A stretch of 64,000 nt of DNA from Hippophae tibetana (taxonomy: Eukaryota > Streptophyta > Magnoliopsida > Rosales > Elaeagnaceae), in NCBI GenBank assembly GCA_037013495.1, contig JAZDXN010000029.1:2740501-2804500 (forward strand), read 5' to 3'. Position 1 is the stretch's first letter; each line of letters starts with the position of its first letter. The notes beneath the pieces were generated by a model, which was given only the letters and a program-made list of their open reading frames with translations, ran no database searches and was not told the origin of the DNA. This document shows, one piece after another, positions 52,237-64,000 of this stretch. A program made the position numbers and the translations under genes.

Positions 52237-54473
52237 GAGAAGAGAAAAAGAAGAGGAGTGCTACTTTTTAATGTTTTCCATAACATATTTTAGAAATCGG
52301 AGTTGTACCTTGAAACGGTCATAACTTTTGACTCGTTTGTAAAAACGACTATAATAGTATATGAAACTGAAGGTCTTATCGATATCCATAATCTTAGCTG
52401 ACCTGGCTATATAAATTCATTACTTGATCCTAAATTCCATCATTTACATCACTTATCGAGGGTTTAAAGTTTTTATCACATATTTTACATTTTTGGTTTT
52501 ATTCTATAGAGTTGTAATGAAGATGGATGAGCCGACCAAGTGTATGTTTAAAAATAAACTAATGAATAAGAATATAATACAAATAATTTCATGATCCAAC
52601 TAAAGAAATGAGAAGCGAAAAAGAAGAGGAGTGCTACTTTTTATTGTTTTCAATAACTTATTTGAGAAATCGCAGTTGTACCTTGAAACGGTCATAACTT
52701 TTGACTCGTGTGTAAAAACGTCTATTATACTATATCAAACCGAAGGTCTTATCGATATCCATAATCTTCGCTGACCTGGCTATTTAAATTCATTACTTGA
52801 TCCTAAATTCAATCATTCACATCACTTATCGAGGGTTTAAAGTTTTTATCACATATTTTACATTTTTGGTTTTATTCTATAGAGTTGTAATGAAGATGGT
52901 TGAGCCGACCAAGTGTATGTTTAAAAATAAACTAATGAATAAGAATATAATACAAATAATTTCATGATCCAACTAAAGAAATGAGAAGAGAAAAAGAAGA
53001 GGAGTGCTACTTTTTATTGTTTTCAATAACTTATTTGAGAAATCGCAGTTGTACCTTGAAGCGGTCATAACTTTTGACTCGTGTTTAAAAAGGACTATTA
53101 TAGTATATCAAACCGAAGGTCATATCGATATCCATAATCTTAGCTAACCTGGCTATATAAATTCATCACTTGATCCTAAATTCCATCATTTACATCACTT
53201 ATCGAGGGTTTAAAGTTTTAATCACATATTTTACATTTTTGGTTTTATTCTATAGAGTTGTAATGAAGATGGATGAGCCGACCAAGTGTATGTTTAAAAA
53301 AAAACTAATGACTAAGAATATAATACAAATAATTTCATGATACAATTAAAGAAATGAGAAGAGAAACAGAAGAGGAGTGCTACTTTTTAATGTTTTCCAT
53401 AACATATTTTAGAAATCGGAGTTGTACCTTGAAACGGTCATAACTTTTGACTCGTTTGTAAAAACGACTATAATAGTATATGAAACTGAAGGTCTTATCG
53501 ATATCCATAATCTTAGCTGACCTGGCTATATAAATTCATTACTTGATCCTAAATTCCATCATTTACATCACTTATCGAGGGTTTAAAGTTTTTATCACAT
53601 ATTTTACATTTTTGGTTTTATTCTATAGAGTTCTAATGAAGATGGTTGAGCCGACCAAGTGTTTGTTTAAAAATAAACTAATGAATAACAATATAATACA
53701 AATAATTTCATGATTCAACTAAAGAAATGAGAAGAGAAAAAGAAGAGGAGTGCTACTTTTTATTGTTTTCAATAACTTATTTGAGAAATCTCAGTTGTAC
53801 CTTGAAACGGTCATAACTTTTGACTCGTGTGTAAAAACGACTATTATAGTATATCAAACCGAAGGTCAATCGATATCCATAATCTTAGCTAACCTAGCTA
53901 TATAAATTCATTACTTGATCCTAAATTCCATCATTTACATCACTTATCGAGGGTTTAAACTTTTAATCACATATTTTACATTTTTGGTTTTATTCTATAG
54001 AGTTGTAATGAAGATGGATGAGCCGACCAAGTGTATGTTTAAAAATAAACTAATGAATAAGAATATAATACAAATAATTTCATGATCCAACTAAAGAAAT
54101 GAGAAGAGAAAAAGAAGAGGAGTGCTACTTTTTATTGTTTTCAATAACTTATTTGAGAAATCGCAGTTGTACCTTGAAACGGTCATAACTTTTGACTCGT
54201 GTGTAAAAACGTCTATTATACTATATCAAACCGAAGGTCTTATCGATATCCATAATCTTCGCTGACCTGGCTATTTAAATTCATTACTTGATCCTAAATT
54301 CAATCATTCACATCACTTATCGAGGGTTTAAAGTTTTTATCACATATTTTACATTTTTGGTTTTATTCTATAGAGTTGTAATGAAGATGGTTGAGCCGAC
54401 CAAGTGTATGTTTAAAAATAAACTAATGACTAAGAATATAATACAAATAATTTCATGATACAATTAAAGAAAT
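52237..54473 (+). repeat. 6-monomer HOR B, unit 1 (S1-S3-S4-S1-S2-S3)
   Basis: The unit is 2237 bp (6 x 373 minus 1). Rare markers shared with unit 2: aaaaaggacta in the S4 (53088/55325), gtgtttgttt near 53660/55897, gattcaac, atctcagttg, and the 1-bp deletion ggtcaatcgat (53864/56101). Confidence 0.9.
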
Positions 54474-56337
54474 GAGAAGAGAAAAAGAAGAGGAGTGCTA
54501 CTTTTTAATGTTTTCCATAACATATTTTAGAAATCGGAGTTGTACCTTGAAACGGTCATAACTTTTGACTCGTTTGTAAAAACGACTATAATAGTATATG
54601 AAACTGAAGGTCTTATCGATATCCATAATCTTAGCTGACCTGGCTATATAAATTCATTACTTGATCCTAAATTCCATCATTTACATCACTTATCGAGGGT
54701 TTAAAGTTTTTATCACATATTTTACATTTTTGGTTTTATTCTATAGAGTTGTAATGAAGATGGATGAGCCGACCAAGTGTATGTTTAAAAATAAACTAAT
54801 GAATAAGAATATAATACAAATAATTTCATGATCCAACTAAAGAAATGAGAAGCGAAAAAGAAGAGGAGTGCTACTTTTTATTGTTTTCAATAACTTATTT
54901 GAGAAATCGCAGTTGTACCTTGAAACGGTCATAACTTTTGACTCGTGTGTAAAAACGTCTATTATACTATATCAAACCGAAGGTCTTATCGATATCCATA
55001 ATCTTCGCTGACCTGGCTATTTAAATTCATTACTTGATCCTAAATTCAATCATTCACATCACTTATCGAGGGTTTAAAGTTTTTATCACATATTTTACAT
55101 TTTTGGTTTTATTCTATAGAGTTGTAATGAAGATGGTTGAGCCGACCAAGTGTATGTTTAAAAATAAACTAATGAATAAGAATATAATACAAATAATTTC
55201 ATGATCCAACTAAAGAAATGAGAAGAGAAAAAGAAGAGGAGTGCTACTTTTTATTGTTTTCAATAACTTATTTGAGAAATCGCAGTTGTACCTTGAAGCG
55301 GTCATAACTTTTGACTCGTGTTTAAAAAGGACTATTATAGTATATCAAACCGAAGGTCATATCGATATCCATAATCTTAGCTAACCTGGCTATATAAATT
55401 CATCACTTGATCCTAAATTCCATCATTTACATCACTTATCGAGGGTTTAAAGTTTTAATCACATATTTTACATTTTTGGTTTTATTCTATAGAGTTGTAA
55501 TGAAGATGGATGAGCCGACCAAGTGTATGTTTAAAAAAAAACTAATGACTAAGAATATAATACAAATAATTTCATGATACAATTAAAGAAATGAGAAGAG
55601 AAACAGAAGAGGAGTGCTACTTTTTAATGTTTTCCATAACATATTTTAGAAATCGGAGTTGTACCTTGAAACGGTCATAACTTTTGACTCGTTTGTAAAA
55701 ACGACTATAATAGTATATGAAACTGAAGGTCTTATCGATATCCATAATCTTAGCTGACCTGGCTATATAAATTCATTACTTGATCCTAAATTCCATCATT
55801 TACATCACTTATCGAGGGTTTAAAGTTTTTATCACATATTTTACATTTTTGGTTTTATTCTATAGAGTTCTAATGAAGATGGTTGAGCCGACCAAGTGTT
55901 TGTTTAAAAATAAACTAATGAATAACAATATAATACAAATAATTTCATGATTCAACTAAAGAAATGAGAAGAGAAAAAGAAGAGGAGTGCTACTTTTTAT
56001 TGTTTTCAATAACTTATTTGAGAAATCTCAGTTGTACCTTGAAACGGTCATAACTTTTGACTCGTGTGTAAAAACGACTATTATAGTATATCAAACCGAA
56101 GGTCAATCGATATCCATAATCTTAGCTAACCTAGCTATATAAATTCATTACTTGATCCTAAATTCCATCATTTACATCACTTATCGAGGGTTTAAACTTT
56201 TAATCACATATTTTACATTTTTGGTTTTATTCTATAGAGTTGTAATGAAGATGGATGAGCCGACCAAGTGTATGTTTAAAAATAAACTAATGAATAAGAA
56301 TATAATACAAATAATTTCATGATCCAACTAAAGAAAT
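54474..56337 (+). repeat. 6-monomer HOR B, unit 2
   Basis: Second unit. Identity with unit 1 continues into the start of the next monomer (to about 56413) and then switches to S4 (gaagcgg), where HOR C takes over. Confidence 0.89.
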
Positions 56338-58577
56338 GAGAAGAGAAAAAGAAGAGGAGTGCTACTTTTTATTGTTTTCAATAACTTATTTGAGAAATCG
56401 CAGTTGTACCTTGAAGCGGTCATAACTTTTGACTCGTGTGTAAAAACGACTATTATAGTATATCAAACCGAAGGTCATATCGATATCCATAATCTTAGCT
56501 AACCTGGCTATATAAATTCATCACTTGATCCTAAATTCCATCATTTACATCACTTATCGAGGGTTTAAAGTTTTAATCACATATTTTACATTTTTGGTTT
56601 TATTCTATAGAGTTGTAATGAAGATGGATGAGCCCACCAAGTGTATGTTTAAAAAAAAACTAATGACTAAGAATATAATACAAATAATTTCATGATACAA
56701 TTAAAGAAATGAGAAGAGAAACAGAAGAGGAGTGCTACTTTTTAATGTTTTCCATAACATATTTTAGAAATCGGAGTTGTACCTTGAAACGGTCATAACT
56801 TTTGACTCGTTTGTAAAAACGACTATAATAGTATATGAAACTGAAGGTCTTATCGATATCCATAATCTTAGCTGACCTGGCTATATAAATTCATTACTTG
56901 ATCCTAAATTCCATCATTTACATCACTTATCGAGGGTTTAAAGTTTTTATCACATATTTTACATTTTTGGTTTTATTCTATAGAGTTCTAATGAAGATGG
57001 TTGAGCCGACCAAGTGTATGTTTAAAAATAAACTAATGAATAACAATATAATACAAATAATTTCATGATTCAACTAAAGAAATGAGAAGAGAAAAAGAAG
57101 AGGAGTGCTACTTTTTATTGTTTTCAATAACTTATTTGAGAAATCGCAGTTGTACCTTGAAGCGGTCATAACTTTTGACTCGTGTTTAAAAACGACTATT
57201 ATAGTATATCAAACCGAAGGTCATATCGATATCCATAATCTTAGCTAACCTGGCTATATAAATTCAACACTTGATCCTAAATTCCATCATTTACATCACT
57301 TATCGAGGGTTTAAAGTTTTTATCACATATTTTACATTTTTGGTTTTATTCTATAGAGTTGTAATGAAGATGGATGAGCCGACCAAGTGTATGTTTAAAA
57401 ATAAACTAATAACCAAGAATATAATACAAATAATTTCATGATCCAACTAAAGAAATGAGAAGAGAAAAAGAAGAGGAGTGCTACTTTTTATTGTTTTCAA
57501 TAACTTATTTGAGAAATCGCAGTTGTACCTTGAAACAGTCATAACTTTTGACTCGTGTGTAAAAACGACTATTATATAGTATATCAAACCGAAGGTCTTA
57601 TCGATATCCATAATCTTCGCTGACCTGGCTATATAAATTCATTACTTGATCCTAAATTCAATCATTTACATCACTTATCGAGGGTTTAAAGTTTTTATCA
57701 CATATTTTACATTTTTGGTTTTATTCTATAGAGTTGTAATGAAGATGGATGAGCCGACCAAGTGTATGTTTAAAAATAAACTAATAACTAAGAATATAAT
57801 ACAAATAATTTCATGATCCAACTAAAGAAATGAGAAAAGAAAAAGAAGAGGAGTGCTACTTTTTATTGTTTTCAATAACTTATTTGAGAAATCGCAGTTG
57901 TACCTCGAAACGGTCATAACTTTTGACTCGGTTGTAAAAACGACTATAATAGTATATGAAACTGAAGGTCATATCGATATCCATAATCTTAGCTAACCTG
58001 GCTATATAAATTCATTACTTGATCCTAAATTCCATCATTTACATCACTTATCGAGGGTTTAAAGTTTTTATCACATATTTTACATTTTTGGTTTTATTCT
58101 ATAGAGTTGTAATGAAGATGGATGAGCCGACCAAGGGTATGTTTAAAAATAAACTAATGAATAAGAATATAATACAAATAATTTCATGATCCAACTAAAG
58201 AAATGAGAACCGAAAAAGAAGAGGAGTGCTACTTTTTATTGTTTTCAATAACTTATTTGAGAAATCACAGTTGTACCTTGAAACGGTCATAACTTTTGAC
58301 TCGTGTGTAAAAACGACTATTATAGTATATCAAACCGTAGGTCATATCGATATCCATAATCTTAGCTAACCTAGCTATATAAATTCATTACTTGATCCTA
58401 AATTCCATCATTTACATCACTTATCGAGGGTTTAAACTTTTAATCACATATTTTACATTTTTGGTTTTATTCTATAGAGTTGTAATGAAGATGGATGAGC
58501 CGACCAAGTGTATGTTTAAAAATAAACTAATGAATAAGAATATAATACAAATAATTTCATGATCCAACTAAAGAAAT
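56338..58577 (+). repeat. 6-monomer HOR C, unit 1 (S4-S1-S4-S3-mosaic-S2)
   Basis: The unit is 2240 bp (6 x 373 plus 2, from the TA insertion). Rare markers shared with unit 2: agcccacc, gattcaac, aattcaacac (57261/59501), aaccaagaat (57411/59651), aaacagtc, the TA insertion, and the S7/S1/S2 mosaic. One difference is ccaagggtatg near 58131, shared with 51790 but not with unit 2. Confidence 0.91.
57832..58204 (+). repeat. Multi-parent mosaic monomer, also at 60072
   Basis: Four class signatures follow each other: S3 purine box (gagaaaaga), S7 centre (tcgaaacgg, ggttgt), S1 bases (ataatagtatatgaaactgaa), then gtcat and gctaacctgg of the S2/S4 type. The copy at 60072 is the same and was made by HOR C duplication. 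Confidence 0.8.
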
Positions 58578-60817
58578 GAGAAGAGAAAAAGAAGAGGAGT
58601 GCTACTTTTTATTGTTTTCAATAACTTATTTGAGAAATCGCAGTTGTACCTTGAAGCGGTCATAACTTTTGACTCGTGTGTAAAAACGACTATTATAGTA
58701 TATCAAACCGAAGGTCATATCGATATCCATAATCTTAGCTAACCTGGCTATATAAATTCATCACTTGATCCTAAATTCCATCATTTACATCACTTATCGA
58801 GGGTTTAAAGTTTTAATCACATATTTTACATTTTTGGTTTTATTCTATAGAGTTGTAATGAAGATGGATGAGCCCACCAAGTGTATGTTTAAAAAAAAAC
58901 TAATGACTAAGAATATAATACAAATAATTTCATGATACAATTAAAGAAATGAGAAGAGAAACAGAAGAGGAGTGCTACTTTTTAATGTTTTCCATAACAT
59001 ATTTTAGAAATCGGAGTTGTACCTTGAAACGGTCATAACTTTTGACTCGTTTGTAAAAACGACTATAATAGTATATGAAACTGAAGGTCTTATCGATATC
59101 CATAATCTTAGCTGACCTGGCTATATAAATTCATTACTTGATCCTAAATTCCATCATTTACATCACTTATCGAGGGTTTAAAGTTTTTATCACATATTTT
59201 ACATTTTTGGTTTTATTCTATAGAGTTCTAATGAAGATGGTTGAGCCGACCAAGTGTATGTTTAAAAATAAACTAATGAATAACAATATAATACAAATAA
59301 TTTCATGATTCAACTAAAGAAATGAGAAGAGAAAAAGAAGAGGAGTGCTACTTTTTATTGTTTTCAATAACTTATTTGAGAAATCGCAGTTGTACCTTGA
59401 AGCGGTCATAACTTTTGACTCGTGTTTAAAAACGACTATTATAGTATATCAAACCGAAGGTCATATCGATATCCATAATCTTAGCTAACCTGGCTATATA
59501 AATTCAACACTTGATCCTAAATTCCATCATTTACATCACTTATCGAGGGTTTAAAGTTTTTATCACATATTTTACATTTTTGGTTTTATTCTATAGAGTT
59601 GTAATGAAGATGGATGAGCCGACCAAGTGTATGTTTAAAAATAAACTAATAACCAAGAATATAATACAAATAATTTCATGATCCAACTAAAGAAATGAGA
59701 AGAGAAAAAGAAGAGGAGTGCTACTTTTTATTGTTTTCAATAACTTATTTGAGAAATCGCAGTTGTACCTTGAAACAGTCATAACTTTTGACTCGTGTGT
59801 AAAAACGACTATTATATAGTATATCAAACCGAAGGTCTTATCGATATCCATAATCTTCGCTGACCTGGCTATATAAATTCATTACTTGATCCTAAATTCA
59901 ATCATTTACATCACTTATCGAGGGTTTAAAGTTTTTATCACATATTTTACATTTTTGGTTTTATTCTATAGAGTTGTAATGAAGATGGATGAGCCGACCA
60001 AGTGTATGTTTAAAAATAAACTAATAACTAAGAATATAATACAAATAATTTCATGATCCAACTAAAGAAATGAGAAAAGAAAAAGAAGAGGAGTGCTACT
60101 TTTTATTGTTTTCAATAACTTATTTGAGAAATCGCAGTTGTACCTCGAAACGGTCATAACTTTTGACTCGGTTGTAAAAACGACTATAATAGTATATGAA
60201 ACTGAAGGTCATATCGATATCCATAATCTTAGCTAACCTGGCTATATAAATTCATTACTTGATCCTAAATTCCATCATTTACATCACTTATCGAGGGTTT
60301 AAAGTTTTTATCACATATTTTACATTTTTGGTTTTATTCTATAGAGTTGTAATGAAGATGGATGAGCCGACCAAGTGTATGTTTAAAAATAAACTAATGA
60401 ATAAGAATATAATACAAATAATTTCATGATCCAACTAAAGAAATGAGAACCGAAAAAGAAGAGGAGTGCTACTTTTTATTGTTTTCAATAACTTATTTGA
60501 GAAATCACAGTTGTACCTTGAAACGGTCATAACTTTTGACTCGTGTGTAAAAACGACTATTATAGTATATCAAACCGTAGGTCATATCGATATCCATAAT
60601 CTTAGCTAACCTAGCTATATAAATTCATTACTTGATCCTAAATTCCATCATTTACATCACTTATCGAGGGTTTAAATTTTTTATCACATATTTTACATTT
60701 TTGGTTTTATTCTATAGAGTTGTAATGAAGATGGATGAGCCGACCAAGTGTATGTTTAAAAATAAACTAATGAATAAGAATATAATACAAATAATTTCAT
60801 GATCCAACTATGAAAAT
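58578..60817 (+). repeat. 6-monomer HOR C, unit 2
   Basis: Second unit. Its last S2 (60445) has aaattttttatc where unit 1 has aaacttttaatc, so similarity ends inside this monomer. Confidence 0.91.
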
Positions 60818-63803
60818 GAGAAGCGAAAAAGAAGAGGAGTGCTACTTTTTATTGTTTTAAATAACTTATTTGAGAAATCGCAATTGTACCTTGAAACGGT
60901 CATAACTTTTGACTCGTGTGTAAAAACGACTATTATAGTATATCAAACCGAAGGTCATATCGATATCCATAATCTTAGCTAACCTAGCTATATAAATTCA
61001 TTACTTGATCCTAAATTCCATCTTTTACATCACTTATCGAGGGTTTAAATTTTTTATCACATATTTTACATTTTTGGTTTTATTCTATAGAGTTGTAATG
61101 AAGATGGATGAGCCGACCAAGTGTATGTTTAAAAATAAACTAATGACTAAGAATATAATACAAATAATTTCATGATACAATTAAAGAAATGAGAAGAGAA
61201 AAAGAAGAGGAGTGCTACTTTTTAATGTTTTCCATAACATATTTTAGAAATCGGAGTTGTACCTTGAAACGGTCATAACTTTTGACTCGTTTGTAAAAAC
61301 GACTATAATAGTATATGAAACTGAAGGTCTTATCGATATCCATAATCTTAGCTGACCTGGCTATATAAATTCATTACTTGATCCTAAATTCCATCATTTA
61401 CATCACTTATCGAGGGTTTAAATTTTTTATCACATATTTTACATTTTTGGTTTTATTCTATAGAGTTGTAATGAAGATGGTTGAGCCGACCAAGTGTATG
61501 TTTAAAAATAAACTAATGAATAAGAATATAATACAAATAATTTCATGATCCAACTAAAGAAATGAGAAGAGAAAAAGAAGAGGAGTGCTACTTTTTATTG
61601 TTTTCAATAACTTATTTGAGAAATCGCAGTTGTACCTTGAAGCGGTCATAACTTTTGACTCGTGTTTAAAAACGACTATTATAGTATATCAAACCGAAGG
61701 TCATATCGATATCCATAATCTTAGCTAACCTAGCTATATAAATTCATTACTTGATCCTAAATTCCATCATTTACATCACTTATCGAGGGTTTAAATATTT
61801 TATCACATATTTTACATTTTTGGTTTTATTCTATAGAGTTGTAATGAAGATGGATGAGCCGACCAAGTGTATGTTTAAAAATAAACTAATGACTAAGAAT
61901 ATAATACAAATAATTTCATGATACAATTAAAGAAATGAGAAGAGAAAAAGAAGAGGAGTGCTACTTTTTAATGTTTTCCATAACATATTTTAGAAATCGG
62001 AGTTGTACCTTGAAACGGTCATAACTTTTGACTCGTGTGTAAAAACGACTATAATAGTATATGAAACTGAAGGTCTTATCGATATCCATAATCTTAGCTG
62101 ACCTGGCTATATAAATTCATTACTTGATCCTAAATTCCATCATTTACATCACTTATCGAGGGTTTAAAGTTTTTATCACATATTTTACATTTTTGGTTTT
62201 ATTCTATAGAGTTGTAATGAAGATGGTTGAGCCGACCAAGTGTATGTTTAAAAATAAACTAATGAATAAGAATATAATACAAATAATTTCATGATCCAAC
62301 TAAAGAAATGAGAAGAGAAAAAGAAGAGGAGTGCTACTTTTTATTGTTTTCAATAACTTATTTGAGAAATCGCAGTTGTACCTTGAAGCGGTCATAACTT
62401 TTCACTCGTGTTTAAAAACGACTATTATAGTATATCAAACCGAAGGTCATATCGATATCCATAATCTTAGCTAACCTGGCTATATAAATTCATCACTTGA
62501 TCCTAAATTCCATCATTTACATCACTTATCGAGGGTTTAAAGTTTTAATCACATATTTTACATTTTTGGTTTTATTCTATAGAGTTGTAATGAAGATGGA
62601 TGTGCCGACCAAGTGTATGTTTAAAAAAAAACTAATGACTAAGAATATAATACAAATAATTTCATGATACAATTAAAGAAATGAGAAGAGAAACAGAAGA
62701 GGAGTGCTACTTTTTAATGTTTTCCATAACATATTTTAGAAATCGGAGTTGTACCTTGAAACGGTCATAACTTTTGACTCGTTTGTAAAAACGACTATAA
62801 TAGTATATGAAACTGAAGGTCTTATCGATATCCATAATCTTAGCTGACCTGGCTATATAAATTCATTACTTGATCCTAAATTCCATCATTTACATCACTT
62901 ATCGAGGGTTTAAAGTTTTTATCACATATTTTACATTTTTGGTTTTATTCTATAGAGTTCTAATGAAGATGGTTGAGCCGACCAAGTGTATGTTTAAAAA
63001 TAAACTAATGAATAACAATATAATACAAATAATTTCATGATCCAACTAAAGAAATGAGAAGAGAAAAAGAAGAGAAATGCTACTTTTTATTGTTTTCAAT
63101 AACTTATTTGAGAAATCGCAGTTGTACCTTGAAGCGGTCATAACTTTTGACTCGTTTTTAAAAACGACTATTATAGTATATCAAACCGAAGGTCATATCG
63201 ATATCCATAATCTTAGCTAACCTGGCTATATAAATTCATCACTTGATCCTAAATTCCATCATTTACATCACTTATCGAGGGTTTAAAGTTTTTATCACAT
63301 ATTTTACATTTTTGGTTTTATTCTATAGAGTTGTAATGAAGATGGATGAGCCGACCAAGTGTATGTTTAAAAATAAACTAATAACTAAGAATATAATACA
63401 AATAATTTCATGATCCAACTAAAGAAATGAGAAAAGAAAAAGAAGAGGAGTGCTACTTTTTATTGTTTTCAATAACTTATTTGAGAAATCGCAGTTGTAC
63501 CTTGAAACAGTCATAACTTTTGACTCGTGTGTAAAAACGACTATTATATAGTATATCAAACCGAAGGTCTTATCGATATCCATAATCTTCGCTGACCTCG
63601 CTATATAAATTCATTACTTGATCCTAAATTCAATCATTTACATCACTTATCGAGGGTTTAAAGTTTTTATCACATATTTTACATTTTTGGTTTTATTCTA
63701 TAGAGTTGTAATGAAGATGGATGAGCCGACCAAGTGTATGTTTAAAAATAAACTAATGAATAAGAATATAATACAAATAATTTCATGATCCAACTAAAGA
63801 AAT
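60818..63803 (+). repeat. Eight monomers after HOR C
   Basis: Order S2-S1-mosaic-S1-S4-S1-S4-S3. The first S2 (cgcaattg) has private tatgaaaatg, ttttaaataac and catctttt. The mosaic at 61564 is S4 on the left (gaagcgg, cgtgttt) and S2 on the right (gctaacctag, ttcattactt, aaatatttta). The S1 at 61937 has cgtgtgt in place of cgtttgt. The S4 at 63056 has private agagaaatgc and cgttttta. The S3 at 63429 has the TA insertion. Confidence 0.85.
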
Positions 63804-64000
63804 GAGAAGCGAAAATGAAGAGGAGTGCTACTTTTTATTGTTTTCAATAACTTATTTGAGAAATCGCAGTTGTACCTTGAAACGGTCATAACTTTTGACT
63901 CGTGTGTAAAAACGTCTATTATAGTATATCAAACCGAAGGTCATATCGATATCCATAATCTTAGCTAACCTAGCTATATAAATTCATTACTTGATCCTAA
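63804..64000 (+). repeat. Partial monomer at the right window edge
   Basis: First 197 bp of an S2-like monomer (gagaagcga, cgtgtgt, cgtctatt, gctaacctag). The array continues beyond the window. Positions 1-3 at the left edge are likewise the tail of a monomer. Confidence 0.9.

Larger units (their letters stand above)
1..64000 (+). repeat. Satellite DNA array, 373-bp monomer, 171 full copies plus partial ends
   Basis: Every part of the window is the same 373-bp unit, head to tail, with no inversion, gap or foreign insert. Class order by monomer number: 1-13: 1 3 5 3 2 1 4 1 2 4 3 2 2; 14-22: 1 3 5 3 2 1 4 1 5; 23-36: 6 5 1 5 6 5 1 5 6 1 3 5 3 2; 37-45: 1 M 4 1 3 2 1 2 1; 46-54: same as 37-45; 55-62: 2 1 7 M 1 7 3 2; 63-76: 1 4 1 5 6 1 3 5 3 2 1 4 M 2; 77-91: 1 4 1 7 3 4 1 4 1 7 3 4 1 4 3; 92-105: 2 2 1 4 2 1 4 1 4 1 1 4 1 4; 106-118: 3 2 2 1 2 1 2 1 4 1 4 1 4; 119-132: 3 2 2 1 2 1 1 4 2 1 4 2 1 4; 133-140: 3 2 4 1 4 3 3 M; 141-151: 1 3 4 1 2 3 1 3 4 1 2; 152-163: 4 1 4 3 M 2 4 1 4 3 M 2; 164-171: 2 1 M 1 4 1 4 3; partial 172: 2 (M = mosaic). 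Monomer 1 starts at 4. Classes were assigned by eye from diagnostic bases. Confidence 0.98.

Noticed and set aside
1-64000. CRISPR array or bacterial repeat region
   Set aside because: There are no alternating short repeats and unique spacers. The full 373 bp repeats, with no cas-like coding sequence.
1-64000. CENP-B box as in primate alpha satellite
   Set aside because: I found no site with the required ttcg and cggg elements at the right spacing in the monomer.
1-64000. tRNA, rRNA, LINE, SINE, LTR or DNA transposon remnants
   Set aside because: No tRNA-like boxes, terminal repeats, poly-A tails or coding motifs; the period continues unbroken throughout.

Overview
The whole 64 kb window is one uninterrupted tandem-repeat (satellite DNA) array. 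I see no gene, RNA gene, transposon or unique sequence in it. The repeat unit is 373 bp and AT-rich: I counted 108 G/C in the monomer at 1497-1869, about 29%. Taking the purine-rich gagaag box as the start, I placed monomers from position 4 to 63803, which gives 171 complete units, plus a partial unit at 63804-64000. All lie head to tail on the + strand. The net excess of 17 bp over 171 x 373 is fully explained by the indels I found: ten 2-bp TA insertions, two 1-bp insertions and five 1-bp deletions.

Organism: a long AT-rich satellite of this kind with higher-order repeats means a nuclear eukaryotic chromosome, most likely centromeric or pericentromeric heterochromatin or a large interstitial block. 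A flowering plant and an insect both fit. Monomers near 320-370 bp (about two nucleosomes) are common in both, and nothing in the window decides between them. I do not recognise the family by name.

Layout: monomers fall into seven recurrent sequence classes, here called S1 to S7, plus mosaics. Their order is not random. They form local higher-order repeats (HORs): a 13-monomer duplication (1-3148 and 4853-8000); a 4-monomer HOR (about 7330-11470); a 5-monomer cassette seen four times (4, 4856, 11571, 24998); a tandem 9-monomer HOR (13436-20149); a 3-monomer pair (20523-22760); a 6-monomer pair (29100-33575); three further 3-monomer pairs (34324-36561, 36562-38799, 47010-49247); a second, different 13-monomer duplication (38427-41412 and 43278-46263) with a 2-monomer repeat nested inside it; and two more 6-monomer pairs (52237-56337 and 56338-60817). 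The array therefore looks like a patchwork of recent segmental amplifications, not a uniform array.

The only open frames are ten 69-codon frames that start with GTG in class S5 monomers, plus one frame on the minus strand. I judge all of them to be by-products of the repeat. The scientific interest lies in the HOR architecture, the chimeric monomers whose parents are both present, and uneven conservation along the monomer. I found no undescribed gene system.
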